Shown one piece after another: positions 24,898 through 35,004 of a stretch of 64,000 bases of DNA; position 1 is the stretch's first letter; each line of letters begins with the position of its first letter. This DNA is from Escallonia rubra (lineage: Eukaryota > Streptophyta > Magnoliopsida > Escalloniales > Escalloniaceae). Where the stretch lies: contig JAVXUO010002823.1 of NCBI GenBank assembly GCA_033065855.1, positions 62,001 through 126,000 of the forward strand, in the 5' to 3' direction. The translations under genes were made by a program, and so were the position numbers. The notes below the pieces were generated by a model. That model did no database searches. It was not told the origin of the DNA and worked only from the letters and a program-made list of their open reading frames with translations.

Positions 24898-27800
24898 GCT
24901 TTAATGATGTGTGGGTTGTTCTATATTGTTTTCAGCAGGGGATAAAAGTGTCGTGATTCAAGATGGGCACCACACTGACATGTTTTCATATCTATTTTAC
25001 TTTATTACTTTCGAACCGCCTTATCCTAAACTATACAAAAAAAATTATATCGAAATAAAATCTTAACTAATCAATTACAGATGAATTAAATGATGTTTTC
25101 TTAGCAGTCGAATTCATAGAAACATGATATTTCTACTCAGTTTTATAGCAAATTATGTTCAAGATTTATGTATTTCAAATGTATGTGACTTAGTTTTGCC
25201 GCACATGTTGGACACTTCTGCGAGAATAAGAGAGATCCATAGATTCTCCTCTCCATTTCCGGAAGCAAAAGGAGGATTCGGCTAGGAACGATTGACGTTT
25301 CTGAAATTCTAGCGAATATTGAAAGGCCAAACATACGGTTTTCAAAGTAACTTTTAACCCTTTTGTCCTTGGCGTGCTTCACACTCTCGACTGCTTTCCA
25401 GGCAGCTATATTATTAGTTCTTAGTTATATCTAAGGTAAAATGGTGTTTCTGTGACCAATATGGTTTTAATTGAGAAGTTGTCTCATCTCAAAGCCAAAC
25501 AAATTAAAAGAAACATCACAACATGGTGTGCATAGTACCATATCCCATGAGATGTGTCGGACACATTCCATACCCATGTCCAAGTGTCGAGTGTCTGACA
25601 CAAGTAGTTCGTGCATTCTGAAGGGTCCAAATAACATAACCTACTACACTAATTGTGTGTTTCATGGGTTATTGTGCAAAAAGATCAGAACGTCATTAAA
25701 ATGTTCAACAGACTTCCTATTGTTGAACTTAGTGCGATGAAAATGACATGTAACACCAATTTCTTCTTCTCGTTTCCAAGTACCGCCCAACCAAAACCTA
25801 CAATTGATTGAATAAATAAACGACCTTCCCAGCTAAGACTCCTATAAGCATATAGCTCAAAGTTTTACCAGGACTACATGATATCTTTTTCGCCTTTCCT
25901 CCAACCCAAACACATAAAATGGACATTCTTTACATAGCTTACTCATGATTATTAGCATTACACCGCATGGATATGGACAAAGCTAGAGTTTTTTCTCCAA
26001 ACATTAGGTTATAGTAAACATGAGTAATATGAATGAGAATACATTAGAATTTGAGCCCTTTTATCTCTGTTTGGTTTATGGTTGGGCAAAAGCTATACTT
26101 TTTTCTATACAAGCACAAGCAGGAATCCATATTTTCTCAATTATAGTTAGATTGGTGTGTCCTTTGCTAAGTTTATGCAGATCTTGGTAACTGGGTGATT
26201 GCTTTGTGAAAGATCTTGGATAAACTTTGCTCCCAACCCAGTGAGAAGGTTTTTAAAGCAGTTCACTTCGATACACTTTTCACTTGTCTTTCCTTCTCGG
26301 GGTAGTAAGGACTTGTTGCTCGTTTAAAGAGATTTTCTTCTTCTTCTTCTTCTTCCTTTTTTATTTTTTTATTTTTTTCTTTTTCAGGAGCTCTGTGTCC
26401 TCTAAATGCCAGCGAATAATCATGCACACATCACGGTGCAAAGGCATTCTATGAAGCCAGATTCGCCTAAGAGTTTTACAAGCTTTGTCCATCAAAAAAG
26501 TTTGCCATGATAGCAATATAAGAAAAAAAAACAATTTGTGGTAGTAGTAGTAGTTCAAAATAAGAGAAGGGCACATGCTAGGTCTTTATCAACTTCAAGT
26601 ACACATCCTTCCATCTTAAGCATCTATATACATAGCAATTTCCAACTCTGAGATGCAACCAAATTCAACCAGATGGAAGATAAAACATAATTAGACTTCA
26701 TCAAAAGTTGTTGTAGTCACTCTTGGTTTCGCAAGTACCATTTACTACCCTGAATACACAAAGAAAAATATGACTCTTGGAACACAATATGTGTAAATGA
26801 ATGAAAATTAGTTATCTTTCTTGTGAAGAGTAAGCAGCAGCTTTGCTGATTATATATATATATATATGAGCTGATCCGTTGATAGCGCTAGCAACTTGCT
26901 AGCGCTATTTGGCCGTCCGCTACATTATGTAGCGGACAATATTTTACCGTCCGCTACATAATGTAGCGGACGGTGAAAAAAATTGTTGTTGTGGCGCGCG
27001 ATCTGGCCGTCCATTCTCGCCCGTGGACGGCCAGATCGCGCTAGCAACTTGGGTTAAGTTGCTAGCGCTAGCACTGGATCAGCCCCCATATATATATATA
27101 TATATATATATCCTCCAGAAATTAAAATTTATTAAAGCAACTAAGCAAACCCTTGAGAAATCCTAAGAATAAGAAAGAAACCTAAAAGGACTTGCTATTC
27201 TTTTGCAATTTTAACCTAGAGGTCAACTAAACACTAAACCCTAAGAGTACATGTTGATGCTTTAAACACCATAAGTATACTTTGGATTTTTCCATTTATT
27301 AGCTCATAACCTAGGAAGCACGGATTCCAATGCGTGTGCAGATACATTATGGGTGCAAATATGTGGATTCTCAACAATTAGGATACGGTGGGGTAGGGAT
27401 ACGGCAAATAGTTATGAAAAAAAATAATAAGAGAGTTTGTGTAACAAAAATAATAATAAAACAAACATAAGAGAGTTCGTTAATTTGGTGGGCTGCTTCA
27501 GAAATACTGAAAGTGTAGAGCCGAATATAATAAGGTTTGTACAAGTTCTGGCATTAGTATTATTTCTTTAAACTATTGGGGTTACTTCGAATAATACTCC
27601 CTCCGTCCCATAACAATTGCTCCATATTGACTTTACATGATTATTTAGGTAGTTGGTCATACTGTGTAAGTCTCTCAATATGCCTCAAGAGAGGGAGTAA
27701 AAAGTTGTAGCCAGTAGGTGCCCATAGTTACTTTCCCAACTACTCTCTCAGTCACCTTTCTATCTCAATTGCCATGGATTCTGTTAATTTTGATTCTAAA

Positions 27801-30800
27801 AATGTTTCCTCGGCCGTTGAGAAACTTCTACTAAAGAATATTAAGAAGTCTTATTATTACCTTGATGATTTGAAAAGAATAGTTTATCAAACTGGGGCAC
27901 CACAGATAAACCCACTTATAATACCTTAGCTATTAAGGCAATTCACTGTGTTTTCTTCAAAATAATGAAGAAATTGTCTAAAATATAGATTTGTGGCCGG
28001 AACCAAACCTAAATCATGGTGGTTGAATTGGCTAGAAGCTACCACTGCTTGAATCATGAACACGCCTCTAACGCTTACGCGAATGCATAACACCAAGTTG
28101 TGCTCCTCAGATGCCTAGGCGAACACCAAAATGCCACGTCATATGCCTTAAAAGCTTAGGCAAAGGCAAAGAGCACCTTGTTGTGTTGCAAGCTTCGCTA
28201 CTCGTGCATCAACAACCATCAAATACGGTAATACCATGAAAACCCACCAGTGCAACCGTGAGAAAGTTAACGCATCCCCTCCAAATCACTGGCACCACCA
28301 CCATCAATAATTTTGGGACGGAGGGAGCAGTTAAAAAGCTGGTATCTAAACAAAATTAATAGAAAGTTCGATACAGCTGCCACACACAAAAAGTATGAAA
28401 CAGTTCTCACTAAGTAAAAGACAACTCAAGGATCAAAACCCCAGATCGCACAAAATTAATGCCAGACATCGTCGTCACCGCCACTGCCAGACACCGCTCA
28501 TTGCCGCTGCTGCCTCCGCTCTCTGGTGGCTATTGTCGCTTTTTCTTCTCCTCCTCTTTCTTCCTATATCCTCTCTGCCAAGACCCTAGCTGCGCATCCC
28601 TTCCGTATCCCAACAGTGTCCAAGCCGCACCCAGTATTAGAAATTAATTTAAAAACATATAATTCTGGACACACACCCGGTGCGCACCTAGCAGCATCAG
28701 ATGCCAATACGTCGACCAAAAAGACACATGCATGCCCCATAGCTCATCACTATATTCTAGGTATTCAAACCTCTCTTTACTATTGCGCTTTTACAACTGC
28801 TATCTTATCGATTGCTGAGTTGATGGCTATCTGCCTTACCCATATAAACCAACTTCTAGAAAGGTCATAATATAATTTATGTAGTAGTTTTGATCTACGG
28901 AGCTTTCTTTCTTACTATTCGACACAAAAAGGCTAACTTTGGCTAACTTAGAAGAAACGTAGTATAAATGAAAAGAATTATCTTTCTTTCACGAGATAGG
29001 TAGTCCCAATATGTACAGCAAAAGAAGTGCTTATTAGGAGAGATGAAACAATACCCAACAGTGCAAAGTACTACAACAAGTTCGAAACGAAAAATGAAGA
29101 CTACCACGAAAATTTGCTTTAAGAACTCAAATATATTCCAGTAACTTAGAAAACCCTAATAGGCTTTAAAACCTAGAAAATTACAGTTTTGTGTCGGTAG
29201 AAAATCTCAGAACCAGAAAAAAAATTGTGACAAATATATGAACTTAGCTGGTTTATGATTACCTTAGTTACGTAACTCCTTCCTGCTTCCCACAAAATAC
29301 TACAGAGAGATCGTTTCTCTGCAAGTTGGGCCTTTTTTTCCTTTCTAAATTATTGATTTGATGGAGAAGATGTAGTAGCACCGAAGTAAACTTTGAGGTG
29401 AATGGAGGTTATACATGTTGTATTTAATAGGTCGAAAACAACTTTTACAACCTCTTACTATCAAAAGGGTACTTAGAGAAAAGAGGCTCAATGTCATTCT
29501 AAGTCAAAAGTACCCTTAACTTTTTACACAAACTTTCAAAAGGGTATTTTAAGTCGAAAAGGGTTTAGCAATTTAAACCCTTTCATGCTTTTATACATCA
29601 TATAAAACCATATATAAAGGAAAGTCGGGGGGCCTGATATCACGACTTAGGTAAGTTGGCAGCACATCTTTAGTCATCCACGTCATCATCATGGATGGCC
29701 TAGATCAAGTTTTTCTTTTTACATTTGTAACTCGTCCGCTCAACTATTAACCGGATGGGCTAATCAACGATTATGCCCCTAAAGTTCATTCTCCTCAAAC
29801 TACCACATAACTATCCTTGACAACACATACCATATGTTTCCAGATCTATGAAGACAACATGAAGATATTTTCCTCTATTTAAATCGTTTCATAAGTCAGT
29901 CTCCTATCAAGAAGATAGGTACAAATGATTTATCTCCCACACTCAAATCAATAAAATTTCCATCCTTTGGTATTTTTGTTTGTTTTTAAGGATGTACCAG
30001 GGAGATTTTTACCAACAAGCTTCGAGCAACTCAGGCTCCGGAAAGTGCTGTAATATATGGTCCAAGTCTACTTCTCCCTTCAAGTTTAGGAAGCTTGAAA
30101 ATCCTTTCACTCTTTTTTGTTACAATCCGTTGCTGCCTCCTTTGCTTGTAAGCCGAACAAATATAATGATTTTATTTGCTGCACTTATGAAACACTTCAA
30201 ACATTCTCTTTCTGAATAAATTGTATTTTAAGATCTCATCGTTCCTTCTTAACATGGATGTCCATTCCTTCAAGATCATCTTAGCAACTCTTGCCAATTC
30301 ACCTGACAGAGCTAAAGATTTCACACCACATACCACTAAACCAATAATTTAGAGTCCATCGCCTTTGTTAAACAACATGGTGTAATCCGGTCCCGTTAAA
30401 ACTACTCATTTAGAGAAGCTGAAGTCGTTTACTAGGGTCGACTCAACCACGACATTTGAAGCTTACATGGAGTCAATAAAGAAAACTTCCCCTCTCCTCT
30501 CCTTCATCTATCTCGTCACAAAGGATCATGATATAGTTTCGGTCAGCCCAACCGTTTTCTTTTACCTAACTTCTGAACTTTGATTCAAAAGTCAAGTTTA
30601 TACTCTATTACAGGTAACTCCAGAAATTAATCTCTAAAAATTCACTGATCTCTCCTCCTCTCACTTAACTCTCTCACTACCCAAAGTCATATTGGTGCTA
30701 ATTCAGTCACAACATCCCTTAGGTTCTATAAGCTTTCATCCTGCCAATAATAATTGGTCATCTACCTTTTGACCTTCGATTCGAAATAAAAGACCAAACT

Positions 30801-33800
30801 CAATTACCGTAAACCTCTAGCAATCAACCTTTCTACCTCTCTTTTAACTATCTCTTCACTGAGTATTATATTGCTGCTATAAGTATATAACTGTCCCTCA
30901 GCTTCCATAAGCTTTCATCCTGAAAGTCTTGACCATCGCCCCAACCATTTTCTTTCGTGTACCTCAAAACCGTACTCATTTGCATGTAATTCCAGTAACT
31001 AGTGTCCTGATCTCTATTGCACCAAATACCACCTAAAAGAACAGCTATACAAAACATGCACAATAGAAGAGAGAGAGAGAGAAAGGAGAGAGACAGAGTA
31101 GTCTTACATCCTTTACTTCTAAAGCATCATCCCCTCCCCCCCCCCCCCCCCTCCTCCTCCTCGCATAACCTCCCAACACCCACCCACCCAAAAAAAAAGG
31201 AAAGAAAGGGCAACAGCATTACCACATATAACTAACTTGAAGTTTTATACACAAACCTTTAGATTGATGACAGCAACCCTATTAGCAGGAGTAGAAAGCT
31301 GCTCACTGATGTAGGCCATAGACCTCAACATGGGCTCCAGCGTGAGTGTCGAAAGCTGAAACTTAACCTCTGATTCTCCTGATGGTATCCTGCTATAATC
31401 TTGCAGCTGCAAGTAGGTAGCACCAAAGTTCAAATGTAAGATTACAGCTTTTGTTCCATTATGACAATTCATATGGCAACTGAGTGACACTTAGCAGATA
31501 TAATAATTTCTTCAAGGTTTCTTTGCTCCGTATGGGTCTTTATATGAAACTATTACTTAGAATATGCAGATTGATACTTCTTATGTGGGCGTGTGTGGAT
31601 ACACGTATATCTGATTGTATATTGCTGCAACTCAGACAAGCTCCCTACTTAAACTAATTGAGAAAACTCCAGCTTCTCACAGTAATGTTACACTTCAGTT
31701 CATCCACCAGTATATGAGTTCGCAATCAACTGATTAAATGGAACTGCAAATTTAACCACACAGCATGCTAACCTTCAGGTTTATAACAGCTACTCTATTT
31801 GCAGGTGCTGAATTCTTATTCTCCATCACCCAAGTCATTGACTTAAGACAAGGAAGAATGACCTGTGTGTAAAGAAAAAAGACATGTCTAGCAAATCAGT
31901 TAACACCCTCATCCTAAATCAAACTACTTAATATGAAAAAACACAGCCAAAGGATTTTCCCACCATGTTATCAATGTTCCCATCATCACGGTGAAGAGAC
32001 ACAGGGGCCATGCGTGGAAGATTCAAGTCAGTAATAGACTGAGCAGGGATACCAGCATCATTAAGATTAAAGCGCTTCATTACTTCATCTTGTCGTGGCC
32101 ACAACGAAGGGGTCATATCCGGAGCAGAAGCAGACCTCCAGTCGTCATAACCAACCACACTAACCTGTGAGCTGGGAGGTGCAACCTTTGCAATATTTTT
32201 CTTCACAGCAGCAACCCTCTTTCCTCCTTCTTTAAGAGCAGCCATAGCTGCAGTATACGTCTCCGGAGCTATAGCGCCTTCTTCAGCATATCTGATGGCT
32301 TCCCGGCACAGGTTATTGTATCGCATTGCCAAGGACTCTTGCCCATGTAGTTCACCACGCTCATCTGATCCAAACACAACTTTTGCATTTCTTGTCCACC
32401 GTCTCAAGATGTAATGTGATGGAAGCGTAAGTACATTTGTCACAGTAAAAACTGTCAAAATGTGTCTGCATAGAATCCCCGAATACTCAAACATTTGGCA
32501 GCTACAATTCGCTCTCATCTCCTGAACATTCAGCGAGACAATATAGGCTCTATGGTCATCCTCAAATTTGGCAACACGGTATGTGCTGATAGCACCGTCA
32601 CCGTCAATCCTATTTGCGGTGTAAACAAATGTCTCAACTAACTCCTCTTGAAATTTGGAAAATATTTTTCTTGTATACAGATTTGCTGCCTGTTTCTCCA
32701 TTGGCGAGGGTGTTCTTAATACTGGGGTGGTGCATATCGTATCGAAATCAGCTTCTATTTCTTTCTCAAGAGAATTCTCTAAAGCTCTCTCATACTGCCT
32801 AAAGAACAATGGTAAAGTAGTCTGATGATTTACGTAACCATCAAAAAAGGAGCTCTCAAATTCGTGAATAGGAGAAATTGTGGCAAAAAAAGCATCCCGG
32901 AAATACACTTGTACCCACTGTTTGCGTGAATTATATAATGACTGAAGCCAGTCATTCCTTTTAAGATCATATTTATCAAGGATAGAATTCCAGGAAGATT
33001 CAAATTCCTCAACAGTTTCAGTTAAATTGATACAATTATACAGCTCCACTTGAAAATTGGGGTGTGCATGACATACATGAGCTAACCTCTCCTGGCCTTC
33101 TCTTAGTACATGCCACTTGCTGATACAATGGCGGGCTAATGGAAAAACTTGAGCAACTGCTGTTTGAATGGCTTTGTCGGGATCTGTGATTATGGAGACG
33201 GGGGCACGATCATTCATTGCAGCGAGAAATGTCCTTAACAACCATATAAAGGTTGCTTCAGATTCATCTAGCAGTAATGCACAACCAAAAAGAACTGCTT
33301 GGCCATGGTGATTCACCCCTGTGAATGGAGCAAATGGCACCCTGTACTGGTTCACTCTGTACACAGTGTCCAGAGTAACAGCGTCCCCAAAATGACTGTA
33401 AGCAGTTCTCGACCTTGCATCTGCCCAGAATGCATTAGCCATTTGATTATCTTCGTCAAGTTGTATGGCGTAATAGAATCCAGGGTTCTCAGCCTGCATT
33501 TTCTTAAAATAGTCCAGCAGATTTTGAGCATCCTTCCCTAGCGTCCTTTTCCTAGTACCATGTCTAGCAGCATAATTTGCATACCCCGAGTTCTTAAATG
33601 CACGATTTGATTCTACATGAGGAGCATTCCTAGCTCCACGGTGTATTTCTACAGGGACACGGTTCCCATCCATTGACACATGCATAACGCCACTTGGAAC
33701 CATTCCCACCCCAGGGTAAGTTTCGGGCACATGCTTCGCAGCACCAGCAAAATGTCTACGAGGCCGAAGGTAATGCACCTTACTAGGGCTTGTGGTTGAG

Positions 33801-34201
33801 TGAGTGTGTTCCTTCACAAATTTTGTCACAACCCATTTGTCCTCACCCTTTGATTCGATTCTTAGCAATGCATCGCAGGTGTCGCCAGCCCTTCTTTTTA
33901 AGCCATCTCTAGCACATATAAACTCCCGTGTGGTAACTGTTCTGTCAGACTTGGAACGGTTAGACTGACCAAGACGTGTACTAAAACCCACACGCCTGGC
34001 ATACTCGTCATAGAAAGTCTTAGCAGCATCTTCAGATTCAAATTCCATACCCATGTATGGCTCAGCATCCACCTCCTCATCCTGTGCCATAGAAATTCCA
34101 GCCGTGTTCAATTCTCCCATCTCATATTCGTCATCCCCATCATCTTCGACGCCATGTTGCCCCATGTTCCCCTCTCCCACGTCAATCACGTCAACGTCCA
34201 T
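18771..34201 (-). CDS. FAR1-RELATED SEQUENCE protein, FRS3-like (five coding exons)
   Basis: FAR1/FHY3-family proteins are nuclear DNA-binding regulators derived from Mutator-like transposases. The best-known members act in phytochrome A light signalling; the role of FRS3 itself is poorly known. Joining 34201-31964, 31862-31773, 31406-31257, 22878-22762 and 18815-18771 gives 879 residues with no internal stop, close to the length I recall for Arabidopsis FRS3 (about 850). An acidic N-terminus precedes a FAR1 zinc domain (about 47-134; C96, C109, H132, H134). A MULE transposase domain follows, with aspartates in TLDTVY (D278) and ITDPDKA (D340). A SWIM zinc finger comes next (C566, C568, C578, H580). 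Near 725 is [10 protein letters not shown], an EAR-like DLNxP motif. The C-terminus holds two repeats and ends SKKQRK. I chose ATG 34201 because the frame upstream has only a TTG. FRS3 orthology is from memory. Confidence 0.9.
19306..19480 (+). mobile_element. Possible tRNA-derived SINE
   Basis: TAGATCAGTGGTGAGGGCCT could be a pol III A box. About 35 bases on, GGTTCAAGTCTC matches the B box well. The following sequence resembles a SINE body, but I see no clear tail or target duplication. It is not an intact tRNA gene. Confidence 0.4.
19880..20360 (+). mobile_element. TRIM retroelement in intron 4 (481 bp)
   Basis: Two short LTR-like repeats flank a small interior: 19880-20011 (TGTGACATCCC...GGATTGTTACA, 132 bp) and 20225-20360. 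They share GATGTGGGATGATTT, a CTTATAAGACC section and CCTTTTGAGGGAGGCATCGCC. Right after the first LTR, at 20014, is TGGTATCAGAGC, the complement of the initiator methionine tRNA 3' end and the usual LTR-element primer site. The interior (about 213 bp) has no gene. ACTAAA on both sides (19874-19879, 20361-20366) is a likely target duplication. This matches terminal-repeat retrotransposons in miniature, which depend on other elements for movement. Confidence 0.82.
20014..20025 (+). other. Initiator-Met tRNA primer-binding site of the TRIM
   Basis: TGGTATCAGAGC, two bases after the 5' LTR, is the standard plant retroelement primer site for initiator methionine tRNA. Confidence 0.8.
20310..20435 (+). 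repeat. 63-bp tandem duplication across the TRIM 3' end
   Basis: The segment CTTTTGAGGGAGG...ACTAAATCCAAG occurs twice back to back (20310-20372, 20373-20435) with near identity. It covers the end of the 3' LTR plus flanking DNA, so it arose after insertion, probably by slippage or unequal exchange. Confidence 0.85.
22762..22878 (-). CDS. FRS3-like coding exon 4 (117 bp)
   Basis: It lies 8.4 kb from exon 3. The exon opens [18 protein letters not shown] after a TTCTCAG acceptor, continues [15 protein letters not shown] and stops at a GTAAGC donor. The match in sequence and order to exon 3, plus correct splice sites and phase, supports joining it across the long intron. Confidence 0.88.
23480..24870 (-). 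pseudogene. Decayed FAR1-family fragment inside intron 3
   Basis: On the minus strand, pieces in the correct order resemble a FAR1-type protein. Near 24700-24640 [20 protein letters not shown] looks like part of a FAR1 DNA-binding domain. Near 24035-23960 TCFCLKFE, then after a frame change [12 protein letters not shown], resembles a SWIM finger whose histidine is now arginine. At 23887-23790 [20 protein letters not shown] resembles the section after the SWIM finger. An acidic tail ([16 protein letters not shown]) ends near 23480. The transposase core is missing and frames shift at least twice. It could be a truncated FAR1-related gene copy or a Mutator-like transposase remnant. Each match is weak; the order is the main support. 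Confidence 0.42.
24866..24896. repeat. GA microsatellite
   Basis: About fifteen uninterrupted GA repeats next to the FAR1-like fragment. Confidence 0.9.
25540..25650. repeat. Partial copy of a dispersed GTGTCGGACAC repeat
   Basis: This stretch, with GATGTGTCGGACACATTCC and CCCATGTCCAAGTGTCGAG, matches 35615-35715 in order and spacing. It appears to be half of the same dispersed element. Confidence 0.6.
26868..27087. mobile_element. Small multi-hairpin element, copy 2 (220 bp)
   Basis: It is bounded by TA runs on both sides, starts GAGCTGATCC and ends GGATCAGCCCCC. The body is tiled with inverted repeats: TAGCGCTAGCA...TGCTAGCGCTA (26883-26907), GTCCGC...GCGGAC (26915-26937), a 29-bp near-palindrome (26946-26974), arms GCGCGATCTGGCCGTCCA / TGGACGGCCAGATCGCGC (26996-27041, 18 bp, perfect) and arms GCGCTAGCAACTT / AAGTTGCTAGCGC (27038-27068, 13 bp, perfect). 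It has no coding capacity. It lies in intron 3 of the FRS3-like gene, so it would be transcribed with it. Confidence 0.8.
27597..28327. mobile_element. Stowaway-like element in intron 3 (731 bp)
   Basis: It starts CTCCCTCCGTCCCA after a TA and ends GGGACGGAGGGAG, the inverse. These are the terminal repeats of Stowaway-type MITEs of the Tc1/mariner group, which insert at TA. The 3' flank is CA, so one target base has changed. At 27775 a short frame ([20 protein letters not shown]) opens and soon stops; I cannot name it. The interior also holds GCCTAGGCGAA-like sequence related to that in the element at 35005. Confidence 0.7.
31257..31406 (-). CDS. FRS3-like coding exon 3 (150 bp)
   Basis: The exon starts [19 protein letters not shown] after a TTGCAG acceptor and continues with [16 protein letters not shown]. 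It ends [10 protein letters not shown] before a GTTTGT donor. Intron 2 is 366 bp. The motif SGESEVKFQ...[12 protein letters not shown] recurs in exon 4, showing an internal repeat. Phase is 0 at both ends. Confidence 0.9.
31773..31862 (-). CDS. FRS3-like coding exon 2 (90 bp)
   Basis: The preceding intron is 101 bp, from a GTGGGA donor to a CACACAG acceptor. The exon encodes [11 protein letters not shown] and ends [12 protein letters not shown], followed by a GTTAGC donor. Its [10 protein letters not shown] end is repeated at the end of exon 3. Phase is 0 at both ends. Confidence 0.88.
31964..34201 (-). CDS. FRS3-like coding exon 1 (2238 bp, 746 codons)
   Basis: It carries the whole FAR1, MULE and SWIM part of the protein. 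It ends ...NM at 31964, followed by a GTGGGA donor. If intron 1 were kept, the frame would run only eleven codons further to a stop at 31928, giving a truncated protein without the C-terminal repeats. Confidence 0.92.
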
Positions 34202-35004
34202 ACAAAGAAATTCCAAAAAATAGAGCCAGCAAAATTAATCAAAGGGCCACCACATGTTACTTTGCTTCTTCTGAGGGGACACTAGTTGCAATCTGCACCA
34301 ACATTCAAGCGTTTGAGTAAATAGTTTAGTTCACTTTCCAACATAGGCAAGAGTATCATATCTTGAGAAAGCATTTTTTTCTCTCTGTTTTTTACTGGTA
34401 AGTTACAGTGTTCGTAACATAACAAACTCTTCGGGATAGGGTGAGAAGGGGAAGGGGGGGGGGGGGGGAGAAAGAGAGAGAGAGAATATACTTGCTTGGT
34501 TTCAGTCTAGAAACGTATATCTATATGGGCCTACCTTTGTAACCACCTTAGAGTCATCCTCAACTCTCACACTCAAATCTTACAAAACTGAATGCAAAGG
34601 ACAATCATATCAAGTATGCAAACAAAGTGAGAAGGGAAATTAAATGGCAAATTAGCCCTAAAGCATGACGCCTTTAAAGGGTCAAAATAAGCTAAGGTGA
34701 CTAAAATAAGACTGAGATTGAAGCTCGGAAAGAACAGGCTCAGCCTTACTGATTAAACATGAGTCCAACAACTAAAGAAATACCAAAAAGAAATTATGTG
34801 ATTCTTGTGCCTATATATGCCGTCTCTTCTTGATCCGATTTGCTTTGGAATACGTAGGAAGCCTCTTGTTATGTCCTACCTCTCCCCTATCTCAGTTCTA
34901 TAAGTACCGTACTGAGGTGGGTGTCATTTTCTCCTTGGAATGGTCGTGGTAATACTGCTACCATTTCCGTACTGTCTCGGGTTTTACCGCAGTTTTCTAT
35001 TATA
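34202..35004 (-). promoter_or_regulatory. 5' leader and promoter-proximal region of the FRS3-like gene
   Basis: This is non-coding sequence upstream of the start codon on the minus strand. An acceptor-like GGTGCAG near 34290 suggests a possible leader intron, which I cannot confirm. A G run with GA repeats lies at 34452-34486. No clear TATA box was assigned. A Stowaway-like element begins 0.8 kb upstream. Confidence 0.3.

Larger units (their letters stand above)
22879..31256 (-). other. FRS3-like intron 3 (8378 bp)
   Basis: It runs from a GTTTGT donor at 31256 to a TTCTCAG acceptor at 22879. It contains a TG/TA-rich tract (22990-23200), a decayed FAR1-family fragment (23480-24870), a GA run, a multi-hairpin element (26868-27087), a Stowaway-like element (27597-28327) and a C run near 31135. 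Stretches 28330-31000 and 24900-26860 otherwise show nothing I can name. GGGGGGCCTGAT near 29625 may be a lone end of the family described at 37-51 kb. Confidence 0.8.

Noticed and set aside
34214..34216. Start of the FRS3-like protein at 34216
   Set aside because: The codon there is TTG. The first ATG is at 34201 and fits the conserved N-terminus.
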